Source of the DNA: Marinobacter sp. SS21
Lineage (GTDB): Bacteria > Pseudomonadota > Gammaproteobacteria > Pseudomonadales > Oleiphilaceae
Reading direction: 5' to 3'
Assembly (NCBI RefSeq): GCF_028369065.1
Contig: NZ_JAQNDA010000003.1
Location: forward strand, 310,001 to 374,000
Length of the DNA stretch: 64,000 nt
Shown: one piece after another, positions 21,957 through 35,190 of the stretch
Numbering within the stretch: the stretch's first letter is position 1
Layout of the letters: each line of letters begins with the position of its first letter
Translations under genes and position numbers: made by a program
The notes under the pieces: generated by a model
Databases searched by the model: none
What the model was told of the DNA's origin: nothing
Seen by the model: the letters and a program-made list of their open reading frames with translations, nothing else

Positions 21957-21998
21957 CCTGGAGCAAAGGTCAGCCTGTCAGTACAGGCCACCCAGCCT

Positions 21999-23471
21999 TT
22001 AGCGTGCGCGCTTGGGGAACACCGGATAGGTCACGCCGGCCATCTGATTGACGACACGAACAACCTGGGCGCTGTAGCCAAACTCGTTGTCATACCATAC
22101 ATACAGGATCAGCCGCTTGCCACCGGCAATGGTCGCCTGAGCATCAACAACGCCAGCGTGGCGAGAGCCCACGAAGTCTGTGGACACCACCTCCGGAGAG
22201 TTAACAAAGTCGATTTGCTTTTGCAACTCGGAATGCAACGCCATTTCACGCAGGTACTCGTTAACGCTCTCGACCGTCACTTCCTTCTGGAGGTTAAGAT
22301 TGAGAATTGCCATGGACACGTTCGGTGTCGGCACCCGGATGGCGTTACCCGTCAGCTTGCCCTTCAACTCCGGCAGCGCCTTAGATACGGCCTTGGCGGC
22401 ACCAGTCTCAGTGATCACCATGTTCAGCGGCGCACTGCGACCACGACGACTACCCTTGTGATAGTTGTCGATCAGATTCTGGTCGTTGGTGTAGGAGTGA
22501 ACGGTCTCGACATGACCATCCTCAATGCCATATTCGTCATAGATCGCCTTCAGCACCGGCGTGATGGCGTTGGTGGTGCAAGACGCCGCAGACAGAATCT
22601 TGTCGTCTTCGGTGATCCAGTCGTTATTGATGCCGTAGACAATGTTCTTGATGTCGCCCTTGCCCGGCGCCGTCAGGATAACCCGGCTAACACCTTTTGA
22701 TTTCAGGTGCAGACCCAGGCCTTCCTCATCACGCCACTTACCGGTGTTGTCAATCACGATGGCGTTGTCGATACCGTACTCGGTGTAATCCACCTTGTCC
22801 GGGCCGTCGGAGTAGATCACCTTGACGAAGTTGCCGTTGGCGACGATGGCGGAGTTCTCTTCATCGATGGAGATGGTGCCATTGAAAGGACCATGGACCG
22901 AGTCACGGCGCAGCAGACTGGCACGCTTCTCGAGATCGTTTTCGGCACCGCCCTGACGCACCACGATGGCCCGCAGGCGCAGATTGTTACCGCCACCGGC
23001 CTTCTCGATCAGGATGCGGGCCAGCAGACGACCGATACGACCAAAGCCGTACAGGACCACATCCTTGGTGCCGTTTTCGGCATTTTCCTGGGACTGAGCG
23101 CTGTACTGACCAACCACCGGGGCAATTTCACGCTTCAGGAACTCTTCCACAGACTCGGAACCACCTTCGGCGCGATACTTGACCGCCAGCTTGCCGATAT
23201 CGATGTGGGCACAACCCAGCTCCAGGCCATCCAGCGCTTCGAGGATGGGCAGGGTGTCGTGAACAGACAGCTCACTGTCTTCGACCTGGCGAACGTACCG
23301 GTGAGCACGAAGGATACCGATGACTGACTGGTTGATGATGGCGCGACCGTATACGGAAGTGACCACATTGTTCTTGCGGTACAGGCGACCGATCAGGGGG
23401 ATCATCGCCTCGGCGGTGGATTCCCTTTCCGTCCAGTTAGACAGGTGCTGGTTAATCTGTTCGTGACTCAC
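21999..23471 (-). CDS. gap: Glyceraldehyde-3-phosphate dehydrogenase, long form
   Basis: 490 residues, about 150 longer than classical GapA, with an N-terminal extension of roughly 125 residues before the Rossmann motif VLYGFGRIGRLLARIL. This long form is known from Pseudomonas and relatives and lies beside mfd there too. The catalytic Cys is in ILSAASCTTNAITP (about residue 297). HSYTNDQNLIDNYHKGSRRGR and VWYDNEFGYSAQVVRV are also present. The start is a GTG at 23471 with GAGG eight bases upstream. It should interconvert glyceraldehyde-3-phosphate and 1,3-bisphosphoglycerate; whether glycolytic or gluconeogenic is not visible. Confidence 0.95.
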   Translation of the reverse strand: MSHEQINQHLSNWTERESTAEAMIPLIGRLYRKNNVVTSVYGRAIINQSVIGILRAHRYVRQVEDSELSVHDTLPILEALDGLELGCAHIDIGKLAVKYRAEGGSESVEEFLKREIAPVVGQYSAQSQENAENGTKDVVLYGFGRIGRLLARILIEKAGGGNNLRLRAIVVRQGGAENDLEKRASLLRRDSVHGPFNGTISIDEENSAIVANGNFVKVIYSDGPDKVDYTEYGIDNAIVIDNTGKWRDEEGLGLHLKSKGVSRVILTAPGKGDIKNIVYGINNDWITEDDKILSAASCTTNAITPVLKAIYDEYGIEDGHVETVHSYTNDQNLIDNYHKGSRRGRSAPLNMVITETGAAKAVSKALPELKGKLTGNAIRVPTPNVSMAILNLNLQKEVTVESVNEYLREMALHSELQKQIDFVNSPEVVSTDFVGSRHAGVVDAQATIAGGKRLILYVWYDNEFGYSAQVVRVVNQMAGVTYPVFPKRAR

Positions 23472-23541
23472 GCTTAAACCTCTGCAGTTAGCACTTGGGA
23501 GCTTCAGGAGTTATTCAGAGGCTCCTGGAAATTGGGGGCAT

Positions 23542-23570
23542 ATTATCCAATGGAATGGCGCCCAGCGCAA
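23542..23570 (-). promoter_or_regulatory. Predicted promoter of gap
   Basis: On the minus strand TTGCGC (23565-23570) and GATAAT (23542-23547) are 17 bases apart, giving a leader of about 65 bases before the GTG start. The -10 box matches five of six; the -35 box only three. Confidence 0.45.
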
Positions 23571-23635
23571 ATGGCCCCGCCTATGGGGGCTCTCGGACTT
23601 TTCGGTCACACCCGAAGTCGCTGCTCCGTACCATG

Positions 23636-23670
23636 TAGTCGCAACCAGTCTAGTCGCAACTAGTCGCAAC
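23636..23670 (+). repeat. Three direct copies of TAGTCGCAAC in the gap-mfd divergent region
   Basis: Exact ten-base copies at 23636-23645, 23651-23660 and 23661-23670, the last two head to tail. They sit about 95 bases upstream of the mfd start and 65 bases upstream of the predicted gap -35 box. They could be a regulator binding array or a slipped-strand duplication. Confidence 0.6.
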
Positions 23671-23762
23671 CGCGCTCGGCCATGACAGCGTCAGCCACGG
23701 CCGGTAGAATAGCTCGCCACTTCGGATGTTGAGAACCGGCCGGCAGGAGCACCCCGATAGCC

Positions 23763-27302
<3,540 letters not shown>

Positions 27303-27318
27303 TGATGGAGACCCCCCA

Positions 27319-28062
27319 GTGCGACTGATCGTTCACCCGCTTGTCCGCCCCCTACTGACGGTTGCAGCTGCCCTGCTACTGGCGTCACAGGCACTCGCCC
27401 AGGAGAGCCAGCAGGTTCAGGCCGATAACGCCTACCGAGCCGAAATCGTCCTGCTGGAAAGAGTTGTCGATCCGGTTCAGGTGACCGAACGCATGGCAGG
27501 CCGAGCGGTGGAGATGACGCCGGATTTGCCCGGCAAGCTGCTGGTCAAGGATTACGCCGGCAATGCACACACCACACTGAACCTGGTGGCGCCCAATGAA
27601 ATGCGCTTGGGTAGCGCGGCCAACCGACTGGTCAACAGCGGCCGCTATCGGGTGCTGCTGACTGCGGGCTGGTATCAGGCATTCCCCCCCGACTACGAGG
27701 GCGAGCCCCTGCAAGTCGCACTCGGTGACTGGCTCGCGGAAGCCGGTCACCGGGAAATTGAGGGCACCATTACCATCGACCGTCAACGCTTCCTGCACGT
27801 CAACGTGGCCCTGAATCACTGGCGACCAGCGCCTGAGCCGGTGGCGGCAGCGACGCCCAGCATCGACGCCAGCGCTCCTGCGGACGACTCGGTCGCAGCC
27901 ATGGCCCAGGGCGGTGAGATCCAAGGCGCGGCCTTGGCGACACCCAAAGCGGAACTGCTGACCTGGATACGGGAAACCCGGCGCATGCGCAGTGAGGAAA
28001 TCCACTTCCTGGACTCCCCCACCATTGGCGTACTGGTCTTTTTCCGGAAAATCGAGAGCTAG
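27319..28062 (+). CDS. csiV: CsiV-family exported protein
   Basis: 247 residues from a GTG at 27319 with GGAG eight bases upstream. The overlapping frame beginning inside mfd at 27226 is not the start because it buries the signal peptide. Residues 1-28 are a clear signal peptide ending LASQALA. The mature part has YRAEIVLLERV near the start, YRVLLTAGWYQ in the middle and MRSEEIHFLDSPTIGVLVFFRKIE at the end, which are the CsiV (PF10972) blocks. CsiV members are periplasmic, and one is described as a peptidoglycan-binding partner of a synthase activator. It follows mfd closely, an order conserved in Pseudomonas. Confidence 0.78.
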   Translation: MRLIVHPLVRPLLTVAAALLLASQALAQESQQVQADNAYRAEIVLLERVVDPVQVTERMAGRAVEMTPDLPGKLLVKDYAGNAHTTLNLVAPNEMRLGSAANRLVNSGRYRVLLTAGWYQAFPPDYEGEPLQVALGDWLAEAGHREIEGTITIDRQRFLHVNVALNHWRPAPEPVAAATPSIDASAPADDSVAAMAQGGEIQGAALATPKAELLTWIRETRRMRSEEIHFLDSPTIGVLVFFRKIES

Positions 28063-28159
28063 CCGCCCGCCAACTCGGTGTCGAGCCGGCCTGGCGAGCC
28101 CCTGAACAGCACCAAATCGTCTCTAGATACCCTGAACGCCAGAGATGATCCGAAGTTGT

Positions 28160-30102
<1,943 letters not shown>

Positions 30103-30200
30103 CACATCACTTTTCCTTCAGAGTATGCTGAATCGAGCCAGACTTTGGGTCTGGCGAAGCAAGCACCGGTCGACGGCTATTGGATCAACTATTGAATCAG

Positions 30201-30695
30201 CTATTGAATCAAAACCGGCGTACCGGGCGTCACCCGTGCGAACAGCTGCACCAGGTCTTCATTGCGCATGCGCACACAGCCATGGGAGCGCGGCAGCCCC
30301 ATGGGCTCGCTATCCGGCGTGCCGTGAATGTATATGAAGCGTCTGAAACTATCGACCCCAGGACCACGATTCCGACCCCACTCCCGGCCACAGAGCCAGA
30401 GAATCCGGGTGAGGATCCAGTCCCGCTCGGGAAAACGCGCCGCTAACTGCGCTGAATAGACTTCACCGGTCGGTCGACGCGCTGAGAAAACCGCATTTAT
30501 CGGCTGACCAGCACCAATGCAGGCCCGCACATAATGCTCACCCCGTGGCGTGCAACCGGAATCCTGCCGTTCTCCGGCACCGTTAAGGGCGGTTGAAATG
30601 GGATAGACCGCTGCAGGCCTGTCGGCAACGTCAAACAGCGTCAGGGTCTGGGCGCCAAGATCTATCTCCAGGCGCGGTAGGGTAGCTGCTGCCAC
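30201..30695 (-). CDS. L,D-transpeptidase (YkuD domain)
   Basis: 164 residues that are almost only the YkuD catalytic domain, from LEIDLGAQTLTLFD to the end. The catalytic motif is complete: HGTPDSEPMGLPRSHGCVRMRNEDLVQLF, cysteine near residue 141. Such enzymes make 3-3 peptidoglycan cross-links or attach lipoproteins. No signal peptide is visible from the GTG start at 30695, which is odd for an exported enzyme; a start further upstream is blocked or would need a different codon. Some family members of this size are annotated as cytosolic-start proteins for that reason. Confidence 0.85.
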   Translation of the reverse strand: MAAATLPRLEIDLGAQTLTLFDVADRPAAVYPISTALNGAGERQDSGCTPRGEHYVRACIGAGQPINAVFSARRPTGEVYSAQLAARFPERDWILTRILWLCGREWGRNRGPGVDSFRRFIYIHGTPDSEPMGLPRSHGCVRMRNEDLVQLFARVTPGTPVLIQ

Positions 30696-30733
30696 GATAA
30701 TTGCTCGCTGGGTTATCTTTCCTGGAAATGCCA

Positions 30734-30836
30734 GTGTTCCATCTGGTTAATTCGCTGACCTACTGAGTTTCCGAAAGGTTTGTCCCAGAGGGTTCTGAGC
30801 CAAGCAGTAGGTCAGCGAATTAACCCGACGGGACAC
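30734..30836. repeat. 103-bp inverted-repeat element downstream of psrA
   Basis: Two 32-base arms (30734-30765 and 30805-30836) are reverse complements at 29 positions, and the inner 21 bases (30745-30765 against 30805-30825) match perfectly. The arms enclose a 39-base spacer. The core reads GGTTAATTCGCTGACC and onward. It lies in the gap between psrA (stop at 30864) and the L,D-transpeptidase start. It could be a small non-autonomous mobile element (MITE-like) or a large terminator hairpin; no clear target-site duplication and no T run are seen. Confidence 0.8.
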
Positions 30837-30863
30837 CCGGGAGCGTAACTGACAGCCAGGGAA

Positions 30864-31535
30864 TCAGGCAACTGAAGGTTTTGAAATGAGCGTTGGTACC
30901 GCCGCATCGGCCTGTAACCCGGCGGCAAGGAAGGGCACCAGACGGGCGGCGATCTCCTGCACCGTGGTTTCGACACCGAGTTTGTTTTGCAGAATGTCCC
31001 GCAGGGCATCGCTGCTGGACATGGTGAACGCGGTGGCGCCCAGCATGAACTGGATGCGCCAGTAACGGTCGACCGCCGACAGCTGCGGCGTGGCGCCCTT
31101 CAGCAGCGCCATGAAGCGGCCAAAGGCCTCGCTGTACTCTTGTTCGAGAAATTTCCGCAAGTGCCCCTGGGATTGGGTATAGGCCAGCCCCAGCAGGCGC
31201 ATAAAAATGGAAATGCCCTTCTCATTGCGTTGCGGCATACGCACAGCACTTTCAGTCAACGCCCAGAGGGATTGGTCAAGACTGGGCGGGGTATCCCGAC
31301 AACTGGCTTCCAGGTCATCGAAGGCCGTCTCCAGGGTTTGGCAGAAGGGAGTCAGGAAACGGGCAAACACCGCTTGTATCAGCGCATTCTTGGAACCAAA
31401 ATGATAATTCACCGCCGCCAGGTTGACTCCCGCCTTGCTAGTGATCATCCTGAGGGACGTTTCGGAAAACCCCCGTTCAGCGAAAAGTTCCTCTGCCGCA
31501 TCGAGGATGCGATCAACCGTATCAGACTGCGCCAT
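30864..31535 (-). CDS. psrA: TetR-family regulator PsrA
   Basis: 223 residues beginning MAQSDTVDRILDAAEELF. The helix-turn-helix run TSLRMITSKAGVNLAAVNYHFGSKNALIQAVF (about 26-57) and the ligand domain phrase SIFMRLLGLAYTQSQGHLRKFL match Pseudomonas PsrA nearly word for word. PsrA senses long-chain fatty acids, represses itself and fatty acid degradation genes, and in Pseudomonas activates rpoS. The ATG at 31535 is chosen over an in-frame codon at 31598. Two PsrA boxes lie directly upstream, over the -10 region, supporting autorepression. Confidence 0.93.
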   Translation of the reverse strand: MAQSDTVDRILDAAEELFAERGFSETSLRMITSKAGVNLAAVNYHFGSKNALIQAVFARFLTPFCQTLETAFDDLEASCRDTPPSLDQSLWALTESAVRMPQRNEKGISIFMRLLGLAYTQSQGHLRKFLEQEYSEAFGRFMALLKGATPQLSAVDRYWRIQFMLGATAFTMSSSDALRDILQNKLGVETTVQEIAARLVPFLAAGLQADAAVPTLISKPSVA

Positions 31536-31554
31536 GTGAATCCCAAGTTCAAAA

Positions 31555-31581
31555 CAAACGTCTGTTTGAAACATACGTTTG
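31555..31581. promoter_or_regulatory. Two overlapping PsrA operator boxes
   Basis: CAAAC-GTCT-GTTTG (31555-31568) and GAAAC-ATAC-GTTTG (31568-31581) both fit the published PsrA consensus G/CAAAC-N2-4-GTTTG/C, and they share the single G at 31568. Their centres are 13 bases apart. They cover the -10 box and likely start site of psrA. Confidence 0.85.
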
Positions 31582-31598
31582 AGTCCAGCGCTTGTCAA
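31570..31598 (-). promoter_or_regulatory. Predicted psrA promoter
   Basis: On the minus strand a perfect TTGACA (31593-31598) is followed after 17 bases by TATGTT (31570-31575). The -35 box contains the TGA stop of the upstream membrane-protein gene, and the -10 box lies inside the second PsrA box. The leader to the ATG would be about 28 bases. Confidence 0.75.
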
Positions 31599-32500
31599 GG
31601 TCTCGGCTCGGGCTCTGCGGCAACCGTTTCCCAGCCCTCGTCGATTGCCTGTTGGTTGCCTTCGAAAAAGGCTTTCTGCAACCGATTGTACGCTTTCTCA
31701 GACTCCAGCATGTAAATAAGGTAGAGCCGGATATGCTCCCGCCGCGTCAGGTGGCGAGGCAACCATCGCTTCTCGGAGAGATCGATCAGCCGACGGAATC
31801 TTAACGCCCTCAGCGCGGGATTGAATTCGACCATTTGCGCACACTGCCAGAGCAATCCGGCATGCCCTTCAAGATGAGCGATGTGGCGGCGGGCATCTCG
31901 TACCAACCGCTGTCGCAATAACACCAGCTCCCAGTATGAAGGCAGACTGGAGTAAAGGCGCCGAATAAACGGCACTCCCGACAATAAGATAATGACGAAG
32001 GCGCCAAACCCGCTGCCCGCCAGCCAGGCGGGGACCAGGCCGGTGAGACCGCTGAGGAATACCAGGCCGGCCAGGACCACACAAAACAGCCAGATGTCTC
32101 GACGCCGGCGGGCTGCTGCAACGGTATAGTTGTCGGGCCAATCCGGCATGGCGAGGAGATTGAAGTCCAGCAACAACACCCGATCGCACTGACGAAGCAA
32201 CAGCCGCAATTTCTTCTGTCGCTGACCCGCCTGCTGGGGCCGTGTTGATGGCCCGAGCTCGACCTCTCCGCCTTCGCTGGGCGGATCTTGCTGTGCCGAT
32301 TGCTGCGACCCCGACGGTTGCGTGCCCGACTCTGCCGCGACGGCTTCGCTGGCACCCGGAGACATAGCGCTAAGCGTATCCGCACCCGGCTTGACCAGCG
32401 TGGGCTCGGTGCCCGCCACTGGGTCCGCAGGCCGCCCAGGGTGGAGCTTGGGCGCCCCCTCGGCTACCTCTGCCTGTTCTCTGCCGGTTGTCTCAGCCAT
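31595..32500 (-). CDS. Unrecognised membrane protein with disordered N-terminus
   Basis: 301 residues. The first 95 are low-complexity (Gly, Pro, Ser, Glu, Gln), then a basic patch GQRQKKLRLLLRQCDR, then two adjacent membrane helices (about 137-155 and 160-178). A soluble helical C-terminal half (about 185-290) rich in Arg, Leu and Glu follows. This suggests a cytosolic protein anchored by a hairpin, N- and C-termini inside. I do not recognise a family. It ends 13 bases before the psrA operators, and the psrA -35 box includes its stop codon, so the two transcripts could overlap and be co-regulated. A weak GGGA lies 12 bases before the ATG. Confidence 0.7.
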   Translation of the reverse strand: MAETTGREQAEVAEGAPKLHPGRPADPVAGTEPTLVKPGADTLSAMSPGASEAVAAESGTQPSGSQQSAQQDPPSEGGEVELGPSTRPQQAGQRQKKLRLLLRQCDRVLLLDFNLLAMPDWPDNYTVAAARRRRDIWLFCVVLAGLVFLSGLTGLVPAWLAGSGFGAFVIILLSGVPFIRRLYSSLPSYWELVLLRQRLVRDARRHIAHLEGHAGLLWQCAQMVEFNPALRALRFRRLIDLSEKRWLPRHLTRREHIRLYLIYMLESEKAYNRLQKAFFEGNQQAIDEGWETVAAEPEPRP

Positions 32501-32722
32501 AACTGTCTAATGTCCCTTAACACAAGTTCGTCGACTGCCGGTGCGGGGCTCCCGAAGGGCGTGCCGCCAGCCGTTGAATCCACCCAACCCGGACGCACCA
32601 GTTATTCGGGTATCGGCGGCGCAGCCGCAAACTTGAGTCGGTCGCAACATGCAGGGTTGGCACCGGTGACGGCGGCCGTTATGCTTGGCTCGCTCCCAGC
32701 GCACGCATGAAAGAGGAAAGGC

Positions 32723-33337
32723 ATGTTTACAGGCATCGTTCAGGGTATTGCGACCATAGCTCACATCGATACCCAACCGGGTCTCCAAACCTTCGGCATC
32801 CGTTTCCCCCGGGCTCATTTGGACAACGTGACGATTGGCGCCTCCGTCGCCATTAATGGCACCTGCCTCACCGTTACCAGTCAGCAGGGGGATTGCCTGA
32901 CGTTCGACGCCATGCAGGAAACCTTGCGATTGACCACCCTGGGCGAGCTCAAGCCCGGCGACGAGGTCAACTTCGAGCGGGCGGCACGCATCGGCGACGA
33001 GATTGGCGGCCACCTGCTTTCCGGCCACATCCATACCACCGCGCATTGCCAGGCCATCGAGCGCCCCGAGAATAATTGCATCCTGCAGTTTGAACTCGAC
33101 GACGAGTGGCTACGCTATGTCTTCCCGAAAGGCTTCATCGCCATCAATGGCGCCAGCCTGACCGTGGGCGAAGTGACCAGCAACCGGTTTAACGTTCACC
33201 TGATTCCGGAAACACTGCGGGCCACGACGTTCTCCGACATCCAGATCGGTGATCGGGTCAATATCGAGATCGACAGCCAGACTCAAACCATTGTCGATAC
33301 CCTGGCCCGGCTGGGCTACGACCGCCCCGGCTCATGA
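32723..33337 (+). CDS. ribE: Riboflavin synthase alpha subunit
   Basis: 204 residues made of two homologous lumazine-binding barrels, with MFTGIVQGIA at the start and the second copy beginning near residue 98. NGTCLTV and NGASLTV are the paired ligand loops. The enzyme converts two 6,7-dimethyl-8-ribityllumazines to riboflavin plus a pyrimidine. GAGG seven bases before ATG fixes the start. The gene stands alone here, apart from other rib genes. Its 3' end overlaps the converging rlmG 3' end by 22 bases. I looked for an FMN riboswitch in the 220 bases upstream and saw none. Confidence 0.95.
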   Translation: MFTGIVQGIATIAHIDTQPGLQTFGIRFPRAHLDNVTIGASVAINGTCLTVTSQQGDCLTFDAMQETLRLTTLGELKPGDEVNFERAARIGDEIGGHLLSGHIHTTAHCQAIERPENNCILQFELDDEWLRYVFPKGFIAINGASLTVGEVTSNRFNVHLIPETLRATTFSDIQIGDRVNIEIDSQTQTIVDTLARLGYDRPGS

Positions 33338-34458
33338 CATGCCTCAAACACCACAAACTTGGGATTGGCATCGAGCTGACGAACCTGGCTGAAATCGCGG
33401 CGCAAAGTTTTGTGATAGCCCAGGTGCCGGTTACCGACCACCAGTAGCCGGCCACCGGGGCGCAACTGCTCAGCGGCCTGCCGAAACAGCCTCAGCGCGA
33501 TGTGGTCACCCACCACGCCAGCCTCATGGAAAGGCGGATTGAGCAGGATCAGGTCGAAGTCGCCGGCGTCCTTAACGATGCCATCCCCATGGTAGAAATG
33601 GGCTCGGTGTTCGCCAAAATGGGTGGCGACGTTGCGCTGGCAACTGAGCACCGCCTGACTGGATACATCCGCGAAACTCACGTCCAGATCCGGCCGTTGC
33701 GCCATCGCGGCAATACCCTGAACGCCATTGCCACAGGCCAGGTCCAGCACTCTGGCTCCGGTTGCAAGGCCCGCCACTTGCTCACGCACCCAAGGCAGCA
33801 GAACGCTGGCGCCGATATCCAGCCGATCCCGGGCAAACACCGCCGGTAACGCCTGCAGCGGCAAACCTTCGGGGGCCAGTGTATAGCCCCGCCAGAGCGC
33901 GGGCCAGTGAGCCAGCCCGTCCGAGCCGGCCCGACAGACAACCACCCTGGCCTTCTTGCGGGCCGGCAATACCTCCTCGGTGGTAACCAGCCGGGCAAAC
34001 ACCTCCACACTGCTGTTCGGCAGGTGCTTGATCATGCCCCCGGCGAGCAGCACCCCTCCTGGCGCCAGAACATCGTTGGCCCAGCGCAACAGATACTCCA
34101 GATACTCCAACTGCCGGGGAATGCGCAGCACCAGCAAATCGAACGGGCCGGCCGACAACCCTTGCCAACTGCTAACCGGCCCTGCGGCGATCCCATTACG
34201 TCCTGCATTGTGTGCCAAGGCGCCATCAAGAACCGCACTGTCGGCAATGATCGCGGGCTGGTGGTCGGCCAGTGCCAGACTCAGCGCTCCGAAACTGTCA
34301 TCCACTATGGCCACCCGCTGGCCGGGTTGCAGCCGCGCCCTGGCCGCCTCAATCAGCAGCTCGTCGGCAGCATCCCAGGCTTGCAGGCCACGACCGCGCG
34401 CGCCCGGCCGGCTCAGGGCCAGATCGACGTGGTTCAGATGGAGTCTATCGAGGCTCAT
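33316..34458 (-). CDS. rlmG: 23S rRNA guanine-N2 methyltransferase RlmG
   Basis: 380 residues, two tandem methyltransferase-like domains of which the C-terminal one is catalytic. SAM motif VLDLACGNGVQGIAA (about 238) and the guanine-N2 motif NPPFHEAGVVGDHIALRLF (about 308) are seen, and VGNRHLGYHKTLRRDF matches RlmG rather than RsmC. RlmG modifies G1835 of 23S rRNA. The start is ATG 34458 (MSLDRLHLN); the frame continues upstream to 34497, but that part is not conserved in RlmG proteins I recall. It converges on ribE. Confidence 0.88.
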   Translation of the reverse strand: MSLDRLHLNHVDLALSRPGARGRGLQAWDAADELLIEAARARLQPGQRVAIVDDSFGALSLALADHQPAIIADSAVLDGALAHNAGRNGIAAGPVSSWQGLSAGPFDLLVLRIPRQLEYLEYLLRWANDVLAPGGVLLAGGMIKHLPNSSVEVFARLVTTEEVLPARKKARVVVCRAGSDGLAHWPALWRGYTLAPEGLPLQALPAVFARDRLDIGASVLLPWVREQVAGLATGARVLDLACGNGVQGIAAMAQRPDLDVSFADVSSQAVLSCQRNVATHFGEHRAHFYHGDGIVKDAGDFDLILLNPPFHEAGVVGDHIALRLFRQAAEQLRPGGRLLVVGNRHLGYHKTLRRDFSQVRQLDANPKFVVFEACHEPGRS

Positions 34459-34604
34459 AGGTGGCACCCATACTCGTGGTTTTGAATCTGACGCCATTCT
34501 AGGCTGATTATTCTAGAAAATAACCCTAGAGTGCGTCTTAAGATTCGAACGGCGCACCGCGCCCGGCAACGCACTGTTACTTTTTTCGAGATACGAGGGT
34601 TCCG

Positions 34605-35045
34605 ATGATCCAAGATTCCATCAAAAACGGACTGGAGTCCGTACAAAGCACTCGCAAGCGCCTGGAAACGCAGCTGCGCCCGCAATTGGACTGGGCCACC
34701 GCCGAACTGAAGAAAGTGCTCAATGAGATGGGTGCCGATGTCAGCGAACCGACCTCATTGGCCGACGTGGTTGACCAGATTCGCAGCAAGAACCCGTCTC
34801 TGCGCGCCCTGGCCCGTCAGCTCGACGTAGCCACTTACGACCTGCGCAAGAAGCTGTGGTGGAACGCCAACATGATGACGGCTTATTTCACCGACAAGGC
34901 CGGCAAAACCTTCGAAGCAGAAGTTAAGCCGAAACTGATCGAAGCCCGCGACCGCGCAGAAGCACAGGCTCGTCGTGCCGTCGACCAGGTTCGCGAGCTG
35001 GGCCAGCAGTTTGCCGGCAACGCCGAGGAAGCCAGCAAAGACTGA
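34605..35045 (+). CDS. Unrecognised helical cytosolic protein
   Basis: 146 residues, highly charged and almost certainly all helical: N-terminal MIQDSIKNGLESVQSTRKRLETQL, a central stretch DVVDQIRSKNPSLRALARQLDVATYDLRKKLWWNANMM that could be a small DNA- or protein-binding fold, and a C-terminal coiled-coil-like run EARDRAEAQARRAVDQVREL. The layout recalls phasin-type or histone-like proteins, but I do not recognise a family. GAGGG six bases before ATG and an intrinsic terminator 40 bases after the stop show a real monocistronic gene, divergent from rlmG. Confidence 0.75.
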   Translation: MIQDSIKNGLESVQSTRKRLETQLRPQLDWATAELKKVLNEMGADVSEPTSLADVVDQIRSKNPSLRALARQLDVATYDLRKKLWWNANMMTAYFTDKAGKTFEAEVKPKLIEARDRAEAQARRAVDQVRELGQQFAGNAEEASKD

Positions 35046-35084
35046 TTTCAGGTTGTGCTCCTCTCTGGATGCATGCCTATTTTT

Positions 35085-35108
35085 GCCCCTTACCCCAGGG
35101 GCTTTTTT
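35085..35108 (+). terminator. Intrinsic terminator after the helical-protein gene
   Basis: GCCCCT (35085-35090) pairs with AGGGGC (35097-35102) around a six-base loop and is followed by six T. It ends the plus-strand gene and faces the converging LpxH-like gene. Confidence 0.85.
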
Positions 35109-35190
35109 CGTTTCCGGGCAAGCATAATTGGGCCAGAAGGGTGCCATGCTTCTGGCCCTTCCGACCTCCGATTCCAAGCCTCCCCCAGGT

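Noticed and set aside
32501..32722. FMN riboswitch upstream of ribE
   Set aside because: I looked for the conserved RFN helices and found no matching blocks; the gap is ordinary GC-rich DNA.
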